Positions 1-7,199 of a DNA stretch of 41,314 bases are shown here, piece after piece. Each line of letters begins with the position of its first letter. The first letter of the stretch is position 1. Location of the stretch: NCBI GenBank assembly GCA_903970335.1, contig CAJCII010000216.1, positions 1 to 41,314 on the forward strand, written 5' to 3'. This DNA is from Bacteroidota bacterium. Lineage in GTDB: Bacteria > Verrucomicrobiota > Verrucomicrobiia > Methylacidiphilales > UBA1321. The translations under genes and the position numbers were made by a program. The notes under the pieces were generated by a model. The model saw nothing but the letters and a program-made list of their open reading frames with translations, had not been told where the DNA came from and ran no database searches.

Positions 1-1
1 T

Positions 2-154
2 AAAAATTACCTCCAAGCGTTGGGTTGGCTCCAAAGGGCTGCCGATCAGTCTTATGCTCCTGCTCAATACCACCTTGGAGAAATGTATGAAAATGCCGCA
101 GGTGTGGCAAAAGATGAAACCCAGCTAAGGACTTGGTTTCCCAAGGAGTTCTGA
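2..154 (+). CDS. Sel1-repeat protein, C-terminal end only (5' end outside window)
   Basis: The open frame enters from the left edge and stops at 152-154. Its 50 residues contain one recognisable Sel1-like repeat: an Ala-Leu-x-Trp-Leu-x-x-Ala-Ala helix followed by PAQYHLGEMYENAAGV. Sel1 repeats are TPR-like helical pairs used for protein-protein contacts, often in envelope or signalling proteins. The repeat should continue with a second helix, but the frame ends abruptly in TWFPKEF and stop. The next gene begins in another frame inside this tail, so the end is probably a deletion or frameshift scar rather than the native C-terminus. Family assignment is fairly safe; the role of the whole protein cannot be seen. 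Confidence 0.6.
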   Translation, partial: KNYLQALGWLQRAADQSYAPAQYHLGEMYENAAGVAKDETQLRTWFPKEF

Positions 155-1068
155 CATCGGATGATTTGGCGTGGGTGGAAGGGGGCAATGAATGGGTGCC
201 TCTGGGGAATTTTCTTACCCAAGTCTCCCCTGGCGTGCGAAAGACGGCTTCTACTCCTTCGCCTATGTCGCCGCCGGATGAGCAAATTTTTAACGCCAAC
301 ACTCCGAGCACAAAGGCATACCTGATTGGAGGGACTTTATTTGCACTGCTGGCGGTAATTGTTGTAGTTGCGGTCGTAGAGATGAAAAATACGGTTGCGC
401 CTTTCCTGGCGCTCGTGGACACCAAGCCTGCGTCACAGCCAAGCACGGAGGATAAATCTATGGCAACAGGAACAGGAAGCTTTTTTGCCGTTACCATGGA
501 AATGGACGGAAGTTCCATGTCTGCCACGATGATGACCGACGACTCGCACGGAGCCCAACTGTGCGACAAAGTGATGGGCGAGATTTACTCCCTGGCGACA
601 AAGAATCCATCAGCGACCGACCTGAAATTTACCGTCCAAGTGACCGGAAAGAAAGAGGCAATCATCCAGATTCAGGATTTGGATGCGGTTCGCAATTATC
701 AGGACAAGGAGGCGTATGCATCTTCAGAGCATCGCGGTTTTGTGGGAGGATTCCTCGCATCTGCTGGATTGATCCAAGACGCCACTCTATCGACGTCTGA
801 TTTGTCTGGCGCTAATTCCAGTCTGGTTGGGGCTTATTATGAAAGTAAACCGCCTCCAGCGGGCGGAACCCATTTCGGCGTAAAGTTCATTGATGGTACG
901 GTGGTAGAGTTATATGCCGATGGCGAAAAAGTAGGCACGACAGTCTGCCATTATCAGATGCAAGGTGATAATATACTTATTACTCATGCCTGCGGAGTTT
1001 GGCATTTGGATAAACGTGGTGACGACTATTACAATGAAGAGCTTGATGAGGTGTTTTCAAAAAAATAA
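133..1068 (+). CDS. Membrane protein with a clipped GYF_2-type (DUF4339) N-terminus
   Basis: The first 27 residues (SQGVLTSDDLAW, then EWVPLG) match the second half of a GYF_2/DUF4339 domain; the usual first half with its aromatic and GP residues is missing. An in-frame stop at 115-117 blocks any longer version, and the only starts near the domain are non-ATG (TTG at 133). A transmembrane helix follows at about residues 62-84, then a Ser/Thr-rich linker and an exported domain of about 200 residues that I do not recognise, with a C-terminal part rich in short beta-like segments and two cysteines. The base composition is AT-richer than in later genes. It may be a truncated relic joined to the Sel1 gene by a deletion, or an expressed shortened protein. 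Confidence 0.5.
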   Translation: MVSQGVLTSDDLAWVEGGNEWVPLGNFLTQVSPGVRKTASTPSPMSPPDEQIFNANTPSTKAYLIGGTLFALLAVIVVVAVVEMKNTVAPFLALVDTKPASQPSTEDKSMATGTGSFFAVTMEMDGSSMSATMMTDDSHGAQLCDKVMGEIYSLATKNPSATDLKFTVQVTGKKEAIIQIQDLDAVRNYQDKEAYASSEHRGFVGGFLASAGLIQDATLSTSDLSGANSSLVGAYYESKPPPAGGTHFGVKFIDGTVVELYADGEKVGTTVCHYQMQGDNILITHACGVWHLDKRGDDYYNEELDEVFSKK

Positions 1069-1428
1069 TTAATGAGCCCTGTACTTCGGTCTAAAGTTGT
1101 CACTCACTTCAGTTCACCACTCTTGGCCATTACTTTGTCATTGAGAAACACGATCTTCACCACGGAAGATCCCTTCTTATAGGTGTAAGTGGTGCTTCAA
1201 CTATGATAATGGCGGCTACGTCACCAGCGAAGTCGATTCCAAGGGCAACGGCTGGTTCTTCACCTTTAGCTACGATTCCGGGCTGCAGCAGTATTTGTGC
1301 CGAACTTTTTTGTCATCGTAGCGGATGACGCAATTGGCATCGTAGCATTTTTGGGTTTTGACCGGACTGCGGTCGTGTTTTGTGACCGCAATGGTCGTAT
1401 GCGATAAAGACCGGAGCCGTGTGGCAGG
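1069..1428. other. Gap with abutting gene fragments
   Basis: No intact gene is visible in this 360-base stretch. Two short pieces look like former coding sequence. On the minus strand, 1104-1196 reads as a 30-residue C-terminus (YKKGSSVVKIVFLNDKVMAK and a stop), reminiscent of the last strands of small envelope proteins. On the plus strand, 1187-1321 reads without stops and includes FNYDNGGYVTSEVDSKGN. The two meet at about 1190, as expected from rearrangement and decay. Neither has a start. Assignment to families is not possible. Confidence 0.3.
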
Positions 1429-1946
1429 TCAAAAAGTCGATTTTTCGTCTTTTGAGAGTTGCCCGGTTTGGCGTCGTAGGATGGAGGCGTTAAAGGATTG
1501 GTGGAGAACGGGGAGATTGGCTTTTCTTACGATGGGAGCGCGGTGGGGAGGAAATCGGCATCGTTGCGCCAGTGGGGTTGGAGCAGGACGCGGTTGACCT
1601 GTTTGAGATCGACGCATTTGGTCTGATCGCGGACGGCTTCGAGCAAACAGGCCAAACACAGGTTGCGGGTGCGACGCAGGAGGCCGTCGGCGGATGTGGT
1701 CGGGCATAACAACGTACCGGCCGACAAGGAAGTAATCGGCGTTGGACCATGCCTCGCGAAGGAGTCGGTGAATGGGACCGGAGGCGAGGAGCGGGTGGCG
1801 AGGCCACGTGCAGGCGGTGACGAAATGGATGGGGGTTTCATTATGGCGAGCGATGGCTGGAAAATGCGGCAGGAGCTTGCGGCGTCGCCGGCCAGCGTTG
1901 TCCATGCGAGCCTTTTACGAGGCTGCATACAAAGGGAAAGGGGCAA
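1429..1946 (-). pseudogene. REP-associated tyrosine transposase (RAYT, IS200-like), frameshifted
   Basis: Read on the minus strand, the beginning (LPHFPAIARHNETPIHFVTA, then LLREAWSNADYFLVGRYVVMPDH) matches the Y1-type RAYT family, which handles single-stranded REP palindromes using an HUH-like pair and a tyrosine. The reading frame is broken just after VMPDH: the natural continuation (RNLCLACLLEAVRDQTK and HWRNDADFLPT) lies in another frame between about 1527 and 1700. The second His of the expected His-x-His is lost in the first frame. The usual C-terminal ENPVRAGL-type block is not recognisable. The 5' end at about 1905 or 1946 is uncertain. It is almost certainly inactive. REP-like palindromes occur elsewhere in the window (5699-5719, 24428-24522). 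Confidence 0.65.
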
Positions 1947-1968
1947 GCGGTATTGTACGGATGCGGCT

Positions 1969-1991
1969 GGGGAAGGATGGGGGATTTTGAT
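1969..1991. repeat. 23-bp direct repeat, copy 1
   Basis: A 23-base purine-rich word beginning GGGGAAGGATGGGGGATT recurs exactly at 2048-2070, 79 bases away. It lies between the RAYT relic and the ParA-like gene. The second copy reaches the stop codon of that gene. Such short perfect repeats fit a small duplication or slippage near a mobile-element remnant. Confidence 0.8.
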
Positions 1992-2021
1992 TTGAGGATG
2001 GAGTGGCTCGCTGCGCTCGGG
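1992..2021. repeat. Dispersed 30-bp repeat, copy A
   Basis: TTGAGGATG, six variable bases, then CTCGCTGCGCTCGGG. A second copy with the same outer blocks (one base different in the right block) lies at 5667-5696, more than 3.6 kb away, also in intergenic DNA. About 24 of 30 bases agree. This suggests a genome-wide intergenic repeat family. Confidence 0.6.
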
Positions 2022-2047
2022 CGGCTTGGCAGGCGCCTCGCCCTCCA

Positions 2048-2070
2048 GGGGAAGGATGGGGGATTTTGAT
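2048..2070. repeat. 23-bp direct repeat, copy 2
   Basis: Exact second copy of the word at 1969-1991. It ends at base 2070, the last base of the minus-strand stop codon of the ParA-like gene. Confidence 0.8.
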
Positions 2071-2825
2071 CAAGAAGCGAGGATTTGGGCGGCGACTTTT
2101 TTCATTTCGCGGCTGACTTCGAGGTCCGGGTGGAGGAGGGAGATGAGGCCGCCGCTGGCGAGTTGGACCACTTCGGTGGTGAGGGGGAGGATGGCGGCAA
2201 CGGGGACGTCGTAGATTTTTTCGACTTTGGCGCGGAGTTCGCCGAAATTCATGGTGGGGAGGGCTTTGTTGATGACGAGGAGCAGGTTGGGGACGTCGAG
2301 TTTTTTGGCGAGTTCGACGGTGACGGCGGTGCCCTGGAAGTCCTGCTGATCGGGGCGGAGGATGAGGACGAGGATGTCGGAGATGGCGATGGAGAGGAGG
2401 GTTTCCTCGTTGACGCCGGGGTGGGTGTCGATGAAGAGGTAGTCGAGCTGGAGTTTTTCGATGAGGGCCTGGAAGCCGTCGTTGAGGATGCGGACATCGT
2501 AGCCTTCTTTGAGGATGCGACCGATGTCGGACATTTTCATGCTGGAGGGGACGAGGTAGATGGGGCCGCCGGGGCCGTGGAGGGCGGCGCTGACATCGTA
2601 GGCGGCTTTTTCGATGGGGCACTCGCCCCAGATGAAGTGGTTGAGGGCGCAGCCGATGCGGTCTTCACCGAGGTTGAAGGGCATGTGGATGCCGGGGGAC
2701 TGGATGTCGGTATCGACGACGGCGACGCGTTTGCCGGCGAGGGCGATCTGGGAAGCGAGGTTGGCGGTGAGGTTGGATTTGCCGGTGCCGCCGCGAAAGG
2801 AGTGAATGGAAACGATGGAGCTCAT
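2070..2825 (-). CDS. ParA/MinD-family ATPase
   Basis: A 251-residue P-loop ATPase of the deviant Walker A type. The N-terminus carries FRGGTGKSN at about residues 10-18, with Arg where most members have Lys as the signature residue, followed by VVDTDIQSPG (Walker A' Asp) and LDYLFIDTHPG (Walker B) near residue 130. Members position proteins, plasmids or chemoreceptor arrays by ATP-driven dimerisation on membrane or DNA. There is no amphipathic MinD membrane helix at the C-terminus that I can recognise, no ParB and no parS-like site nearby. It lies 45 bases downstream of the membrane GAF gene on the same strand, so the two are probably cotranscribed and the GAF protein may be its partner. ATG start at 2823-2825 with GCGGAAG upstream. 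Confidence 0.85.
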   Translation of the reverse strand: MSSIVSIHSFRGGTGKSNLTANLASQIALAGKRVAVVDTDIQSPGIHMPFNLGEDRIGCALNHFIWGECPIEKAAYDVSAALHGPGGPIYLVPSSMKMSDIGRILKEGYDVRILNDGFQALIEKLQLDYLFIDTHPGVNEETLLSIAISDILVLILRPDQQDFQGTAVTVELAKKLDVPNLLLVINKALPTMNFGELRAKVEKIYDVPVAAILPLTTEVVQLASGGLISLLHPDLEVSREMKKVAAQILAS

Positions 2826-2870
2826 GCTGCTTCCGCAGAAGCTTAATGCATGGGAAAAGAAACGTCCCGA

Positions 2871-3761
2871 TTAATTTTGGGAGTCGCGGCCTTTGATCTT
2901 GGAGCGCATGGCCCGGGCCTTGGTCTGGAGGTCCTTGAAGTAGTCGGATTCGGTAATCTCGGCGACCTGACGTTCTTTTTTGGCTTCGTCGATTTGGATT
3001 TTCAATTCGACGATCTGGTCTTTGAGGGCCTTGACTTTCAGGTAGGATTCGAGGGCGGCGGCGGCGAGGCGTCCGAGTAACTCCATCATTTGGGCAAGGT
3101 GGTCGTCGAAGGGAATGACGCGTCGGGTGGTGGGGTCGAGGGCGTTGATGAGTTGGAGGACGCCGATGAGCTTTTTGTGGGTATCGCGGAGCGGGACGCA
3201 GAGGACGGAGACGGTGCGGTAGTTCATGCGTTGGTCGAAGGCACGGGCACCGGAAAAATCGAAGCCATGGGGGGCATAGGCATCGGCGATGGTGATGGTT
3301 TTGGCGAGGAGGGCGCAGGAAACGGCGATGTTGCCCTGGTTGGGGAGGCCGGTGGCGGGGTCGTAGAGGTCGAGGGGCGGGAGGGTGACTTCCTTGCCGG
3401 AGGTGCCGCCCATGGCGATATTGAGGGACTCATTGAGGACCATGACGAAGCGGAGGGTCTTTTCCGGGGTGAGGAGGTAGAGGGTGCCTCCGTCGGCGTG
3501 GGCGAGGGCGCGGGCCTCGAGGAGGATTTTTTCGAGGAGCTTGTCGAGGTCGATTTCGACGGCGAGTTCGAGTCCGATGGGGATGACGATATTGGCGAGT
3601 TTATCGGCGCGGGCCTTTTCCAGGACGAGCTGGTTGAGGAGCTGGAGGCTGCGCGAGCGGGTTTTTTGTCCGACGTAGATGCCGACGACGCCGAGCAGGC
3701 TGGACAGGAGAACGAAAGTCCAGGCGAGGTTCCAGTTCTGGGACAGAAAAGACGATGGCAT
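2871..3761 (-). CDS. Membrane-anchored GAF-domain protein
   Basis: 296 residues. A single N-terminal transmembrane helix (about residues 12-30) is followed by a short coiled segment, a GAF domain (about residues 60-250) and a charged C-terminal coiled coil (about 240-296, rich in Lys, Glu and Gln). The GAF part shows the usual plan: an LDKLLEKILLEARALAHADG helix and sheet, SVLCVPLRD, then KLIGVLQLIN. GAF domains bind cyclic nucleotides or other small ligands. No kinase, cyclase, phosphatase or GGDEF output domain follows, so the signal must pass to a partner; the ParA-like ATPase encoded next is the obvious candidate. The ligand cannot be predicted from the sequence. Confidence 0.8.
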   Translation of the reverse strand: MPSSFLSQNWNLAWTFVLLSSLLGVVGIYVGQKTRSRSLQLLNQLVLEKARADKLANIVIPIGLELAVEIDLDKLLEKILLEARALAHADGGTLYLLTPEKTLRFVMVLNESLNIAMGGTSGKEVTLPPLDLYDPATGLPNQGNIAVSCALLAKTITIADAYAPHGFDFSGARAFDQRMNYRTVSVLCVPLRDTHKKLIGVLQLINALDPTTRRVIPFDDHLAQMMELLGRLAAAALESYLKVKALKDQIVELKIQIDEAKKERQVAEITESDYFKDLQTKARAMRSKIKGRDSQN

Positions 3762-3887
3762 GGAGAGCGGGGAAGTCCGAAAAAGTTGGATGGAGCCTGC
3801 GCGCCGTTTTTTTCGATGGCAAGATTATCCCCGTCAGTCGCGCAGGGGATTAACTCTTTGGTCGGGAGAGAGGTTGGGCGGAAGAAA

Positions 3888-3942
3888 TGTCACCGAACGG
3901 TAACAGGAGAGTCGGCAAACCGTCACAGAGCCCTGCCTGACT
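3888..3942 (+). promoter_or_regulatory. 11-bp-phased repeats, possible Pho box, upstream of the phosphate transporter
   Basis: GTCAC-like words begin at 3889 (GTCAC), 3900 (GTAAC), 3911 (GTCGG) and 3922 (GTCAC), exactly 11 bases apart. Classical PhoB sites are 7-base half-sites resembling CTGTCAT with 4-base spacers, which gives the same 11-base period. The half-sites match that word at about 5, 4, 3 and 5 of 7 positions. The array ends about 80-95 bases before the PiT start. Binding is inferred only from the phasing and from the target gene. Confidence 0.35.
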
Positions 3943-4021
3943 ATCGCGACAAATTTCCGTCGGGCAGTGCGGAGAGACCTCCGGGCAGCGGCGCGGAATA
4001 AACCGGCAGAGGAGGATGGTT

Positions 4022-5518
4022 ATGGATCTATTCGGGGAATCACTGAGTTTTGCGGCGGGATTTTTTCTACTACTGGCCCTGGCATTGGCGCTGAGCTTCG
4101 AGTTTGTGAACGGTTTTCACGATACGGCGAACGCGGTGGCGACGGTTATCTATACGAATACGTTGAAGCCGTCGTTTGCGGTGGTTTGGTCGGGCTGCTG
4201 GAACCTGATCGGGGTCTTGGTCTCGACGGGAGGAGTGGCGTACAGCGTCGTGGCGCTGCTGCCGGTGGAGCTGGTGTTGAATTCGGGTTCGGGGGCCGGG
4301 TTTGCGATGATTTTCGCGCTGCTCATTTCAGCGATCATCTGGAATGTGGGGACTTGGTACCTGGGCATTCCGGCTTCGAGTTCGCATACGTTGTTCGGGG
4401 CGATCATCGGGGTGGGAATGGCGAATTCGATCATGACGGGGCATGGCTGGGCGGCGGGGATCAACTGGGGCAAGGCGCAAGACATCGGGATGGCGTTGAT
4501 TGTTTCGCCGCTGGTGGGATTTATTTGCGCGGGGCTGTTGCTGCTTTTGCTGAAGCTTTTGGTTAAGCGCGAGGACCTGTACAAGGCGCCGGAGGGGAAG
4601 AACCCACCGCCGCTTTGGATCCGGATTTGCTTGATCGGGACGTGTACCGGGGTGAGTTATGCGCACGGCTCGAACGACGGGCAAAAGGGGATGGGGCTGA
4701 TCATGCTGATTCTGGTGGGACTGGCTCCGGGAGCCTTCGCACTGAACATGAATTTGGGAGCAGACAGCGTGCAAACGACAACGACCGAATTGCGCCAAGT
4801 GGTGACGACCTTGCAGAGCCAAGCTGGGACGACGACGGTGACCCAGGACGAGGCCACGGCGGAATTGACCGCCTTTATCAAGCCGACCGGGGGAAAGCCG
4901 ACCGAGAAAACTTACGCGGCGATCATCGAGCAGTCGCAGACGGTGGCCGACGACCTGACCAACGCCAACGTGAAGACCTTCGGGGATCTTACGCGCGATC
5001 AGCGGATTGCGCTCCGCAGCGATATTTACCTGGTAGGCGAAAGCCTGGCGAAACTTTTGAAGAAAAACCTGATCACGGATGCGACGGCGGCAAAGCAACT
5101 GAAGAAGACCAATAGCGATCTCAACACGGTTACGAAGTACATTCCGACCTGGGTCAAGGTGGCAGTGGCGCTGGCGCTCGGTCTCGGCACGATGATCGGC
5201 TGGAAGCGGATCGTGGTGACGGTGGGCGAGAAGATCGGCAAAGCGCACCTGACCTATGCGCAGGGTTTTTCGGCGGAGATCATCGCTTATGCGACGATCC
5301 AGGCGGCGGACAATTACAATCTGCCGGTGAGCACGACGCATGTGCTTTCCTCGGGTATCGCGGGAACGATGGCGGCGAACGGTTCGGGGTTACAGCGCGA
5401 CACGCTGATCAGCATTCTGATGGCGTGGGTGCTGACGCTGCCGGTTTGTATCTTCCTGGGTGCGTCGCTCTTTTCCGCGTCGCTGTATGTGACGCTGCAC
5501 ATTTTTGGCGTGCAGTAG
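4022..5518 (+). CDS. pit: PiT-family inorganic phosphate transporter
   Basis: 498 residues with about ten hydrophobic helices. The duplicated PiT signatures are clear: FEFVNGFHDTANAVATVI in the first half and SYAHGSNDGQKGMGLI in the middle, plus LPVSTTHVLSSGIAGT near the C-terminus. A long hydrophilic loop (roughly residues 245-375) separates the two halves, as in PitA-like proteins. The family imports metal-phosphate (or, in some branches, phosphate with Na+) driven by the ion gradient. Two ATGs lie at 4016 and 4022; GGAGG at 4011-4015 touches the first but stands 6 bases from the second, so 4022 is preferred. The gene is monocistronic by position; possible Pho-box-like repeats lie upstream. 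Confidence 0.93.
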   Translation: MDLFGESLSFAAGFFLLLALALALSFEFVNGFHDTANAVATVIYTNTLKPSFAVVWSGCWNLIGVLVSTGGVAYSVVALLPVELVLNSGSGAGFAMIFALLISAIIWNVGTWYLGIPASSSHTLFGAIIGVGMANSIMTGHGWAAGINWGKAQDIGMALIVSPLVGFICAGLLLLLLKLLVKREDLYKAPEGKNPPPLWIRICLIGTCTGVSYAHGSNDGQKGMGLIMLILVGLAPGAFALNMNLGADSVQTTTTELRQVVTTLQSQAGTTTVTQDEATAELTAFIKPTGGKPTEKTYAAIIEQSQTVADDLTNANVKTFGDLTRDQRIALRSDIYLVGESLAKLLKKNLITDATAAKQLKKTNSDLNTVTKYIPTWVKVAVALALGLGTMIGWKRIVVTVGEKIGKAHLTYAQGFSAEIIAYATIQAADNYNLPVSTTHVLSSGIAGTMAANGSGLQRDTLISILMAWVLTLPVCIFLGASLFSASLYVTLHIFGVQ

Positions 5519-5581
5519 GGGAAGGCGGTTTCTTTGGCTTGGGCGATGCGGTTTGGCGTCGCCGGAGCAAGGAAATAAAGA

Positions 5582-5602
5582 ACCCCGCGCAAGCAGCGGG
5601 GT
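5582..5602 (-). terminator. Probable terminator of the minus-strand acetylation operon
   Basis: ACCCCGC and GCGGGGT form a 7-bp stem around a 7-base loop. Read on the minus strand the hairpin is followed by TCTTTATTTCC, a T-rich tail; on the plus strand it is not. It therefore fits termination of the operon 8743-5835, although it stands 230 bases beyond the last stop codon. It might also act on read-through from the phosphate transporter. Confidence 0.5.
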
Positions 5603-5666
5603 ATTGAGGAGCAAAAGGCAGGCTGAACTGATCCTTCGACTTCGCTCAGGATGACGGGTTGTTGGT

Positions 5667-5696
5667 TTGAGGATGAGAGGACTCGCTACGCTCGGG
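5667..5696. repeat. Dispersed 30-bp repeat, copy B
   Basis: Second copy of the element at 1992-2021 (TTGAGGATG, six variable bases, CTCGCTACGCTCGGG). It lies directly before the perfect hairpin at 5699-5719. Confidence 0.6.
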
Positions 5697-5698
5697 TT

Positions 5699-5719
5699 CC
5701 GTCGCACGGAGTGCGACGG
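5699..5719. repeat. REP-like perfect hairpin
   Basis: CCGTCGCAC, loop GGA, GTGCGACGG: a 9-bp perfect stem with a 3-base loop. There is no T tract on either side, so it is not an intrinsic terminator. The form (short loop, GC-rich stem, intergenic between convergent genes) matches the palindromes that RAYT enzymes act on. Confidence 0.7.
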
Positions 5720-5834
5720 TTACCGACGGAGGGAGCACCGACGGCGATGTAGACCGCTGCTATAGCCTGCCCACACGGCCGCAAGCGGCGGGGAATTTAC
5801 CCAGAGAGATTAACGTTAACCGGCGAGGCTGGAT

Positions 5835-6170
5835 TTATTTTTCGCCGGGTTTGGTGGTGGAAGCCATGAGCTTGTGGTCCGCCTTGATGATGACAAAAAG
5901 GACCCAGACGCAGAGGCTGTTGACCACAAGGCCAACGGCGACAATCGCCAAGCCGCTTTTGAACCGGGGGATGGAGGCGACGATCTGTCTGCCCTGTTCC
6001 ACGAGATACAGACCCAGGGCGGCGAGCATCGCGGCCAGGATGCTGGTGACGACGAGCGTGACGGAGACGAGAACAATGCGCCAGACCTTCTCGGGGAAGG
6101 TCATGGAATTGCGCGGCGGGGGATCGAACAGGTAGACGAACCAGCGGGAAAAGTGGAGGAGGGGTTTCAC
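5835..6170 (-). CDS. Small membrane protein of the acetylation operon
   Basis: 111 residues from a GTG at 6168-6170; an internal ATG at 6102-6104 would give a version about 22 residues shorter. Two hydrophobic helices (about residues 32-56 and 72-95) are joined by a short charged loop, and the C-terminus is Lys-rich. No family is recognised. It begins 30 bases after the SGNH gene on the same strand, so it is likely the last gene of the MBOAT operon and may be an accessory or scaffold for it. Frames overlapping it on the same strand lack the membrane pattern and are Pro/Arg-rich shadows. Confidence 0.6.
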   Translation of the reverse strand: MKPLLHFSRWFVYLFDPPPRNSMTFPEKVWRIVLVSVTLVVTSILAAMLAALGLYLVEQGRQIVASIPRFKSGLAIVAVGLVVNSLCVWVLFVIIKADHKLMASTTKPGEK

Positions 6171-6200
6171 GAGGTTCGGACTCCGGAAGGGTGCGAGACC

Positions 6201-7199
6201 TTACCTCACCGATGAGACGGTCGGCAACCAAGGTTTGAGATACGGGACGAGACGGCGGGTGCGTTCGATGGCGGCGGCGTGGGTCAGGTGGTAGATGGTA
6301 TCGTAATATTGATCGGCAGGGAGCATGGCTTCACGTGCGGTGCCGAGGACGGGGATACCCTGAGAGGCGTAAAAATCCTGGGTCCGACGAATGGCGGCGA
6401 GGGCGGCAGGCAGGTCGTACTCGGGCCGGTAGAGCACGCTGGGGAAGGTGGCGAGGACGGTGACGTGGTTGGCCTTGGCCCAACGACAAAAGGCGAGCGT
6501 GGTGCGGAAGGGCTGGTCGCCGGGAGGATAGCCGTCCTTGAGACTGCAAAACATGCCAAGGGTCGAGGTGCGACTGGGGGAATCGTAGGGGTGGACGTTA
6601 TAGATTTCATCGCCGTAGTCGTCGATGGTTTCGACTCCGAGCGAGTACGGGCTGGCCTGGTCGGGAGGAGTGGGGCGGGGGCGATAGGGATGGCGGGTGA
6701 GGTCGAGGCGTTTATAGGGGATGCGGATGGCCATTTGGATTTTTTCGATCAGGGGCAAATGGCGGAAAGAGTCGGTGTCCTCGGCGAGGAGATAGTCGTC
6801 GCGAACGACGGGGGAAATGGTATCGACTTCGTCCGCCTCGTATTCCAAGGAGAGGAGAACGTAGTCGCCGGGACGGGCGTTGCGTTCGGCGACCTGGAGG
6901 ATGTAGGAGGTGCCGAGACCGGCGTGGAGGCCGAAGTTGACGGTGGGGAAGCCGGTCTCTTCCTGAATCGTGCGGGCGCTGAGACCAAACAAGGTGGAGG
7001 AGCCGGAGACGAGGAGGAGCTTGGGGCCGGTGAGGCGGGAAGCGAGGGCCTGTTTTTTAACGATGAGGTAATGGCACCAGGCGGCCTGCTGAGTGGGGAC
7101 GCCCAACTGGTGGTAGATCAAGGCGAGGAAGAATCCCGCTCCCACGATCAGACCGAGCGGGAGAGCGATAAAAAAGCGGAGGGGGACGCGCATGGTCAA
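6201..7199 (-). CDS. SGNH-hydrolase-like O-acetyltransferase partner (AlgJ/AlgX/DltD-like)
   Basis: 332 residues. An N-terminal signal anchor (about residues 8-28) is followed by a periplasmic SGNH-like fold. LLLVSGSSTLFGLSA (about 61-75) is the block with the likely nucleophilic Ser, and YDTIYHLTHAAA near the C-terminus supplies the Asp/His region. Proteins of this kind receive acetyl groups from a partner MBOAT and transfer them to an exported polysaccharide, or remove them. Its start overlaps the stop of the MBOAT gene by four bases (ATGA), a sign of translational coupling. The polysaccharide acceptor is unknown; no alginate or cellulose synthase gene is in the window. Confidence 0.75.
   Translation of the reverse strand: MTMRVPLRFFIALPLGLIVGAGFFLALIYHQLGVPTQQAAWCHYLIVKKQALASRLTGPKLLLVSGSSTLFGLSARTIQEETGFPTVNFGLHAGLGTSYILQVAERNARPGDYVLLSLEYEADEVDTISPVVRDDYLLAEDTDSFRHLPLIEKIQMAIRIPYKRLDLTRHPYRPRPTPPDQASPYSLGVETIDDYGDEIYNVHPYDSPSRTSTLGMFCSLKDGYPPGDQPFRTTLAFCRWAKANHVTVLATFPSVLYRPEYDLPAALAAIRRTQDFYASQGIPVLGTAREAMLPADQYYDTIYHLTHAAAIERTRRLVPYLKPWLPTVSSVR

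Larger units (their letters stand above)
5519..5834. other. Repeat-rich intergenic region
   Basis: No gene is supported in this 316-base gap between convergent genes. It holds a hairpin at 5582-5602, a CTTCGACTTCGCTCAGGATG motif at about 5634-5653 of a type related to copies near 24500 and 30505, the dispersed repeat copy B (5667-5696), a perfect hairpin at 5699-5719, a second small hairpin (GCCGC-AA-GCGGC) near 5779-5790 and the palindrome TTAACGTTAA at 5810-5819. This density is typical of REP-like intergenic DNA. Confidence 0.6.

Noticed and set aside
1915-2622. Arg/Pro/His-rich frame overlapping the ParA-like gene on the same strand
   Set aside because: Out-of-frame shadow of the ParA-like gene; composition is unnatural and no motif is present.
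2070-2825. Chromosome or plasmid partition locus
   Set aside because: The ATPase is ParA-like, but no ParB gene, parS-type inverted repeats or replication initiator is present nearby.
5797-6231. Alternative minus-strand frame covering the small membrane gene
   Set aside because: Arg/Pro-rich without helices; the frame 5835-6170 has clear membrane segments.
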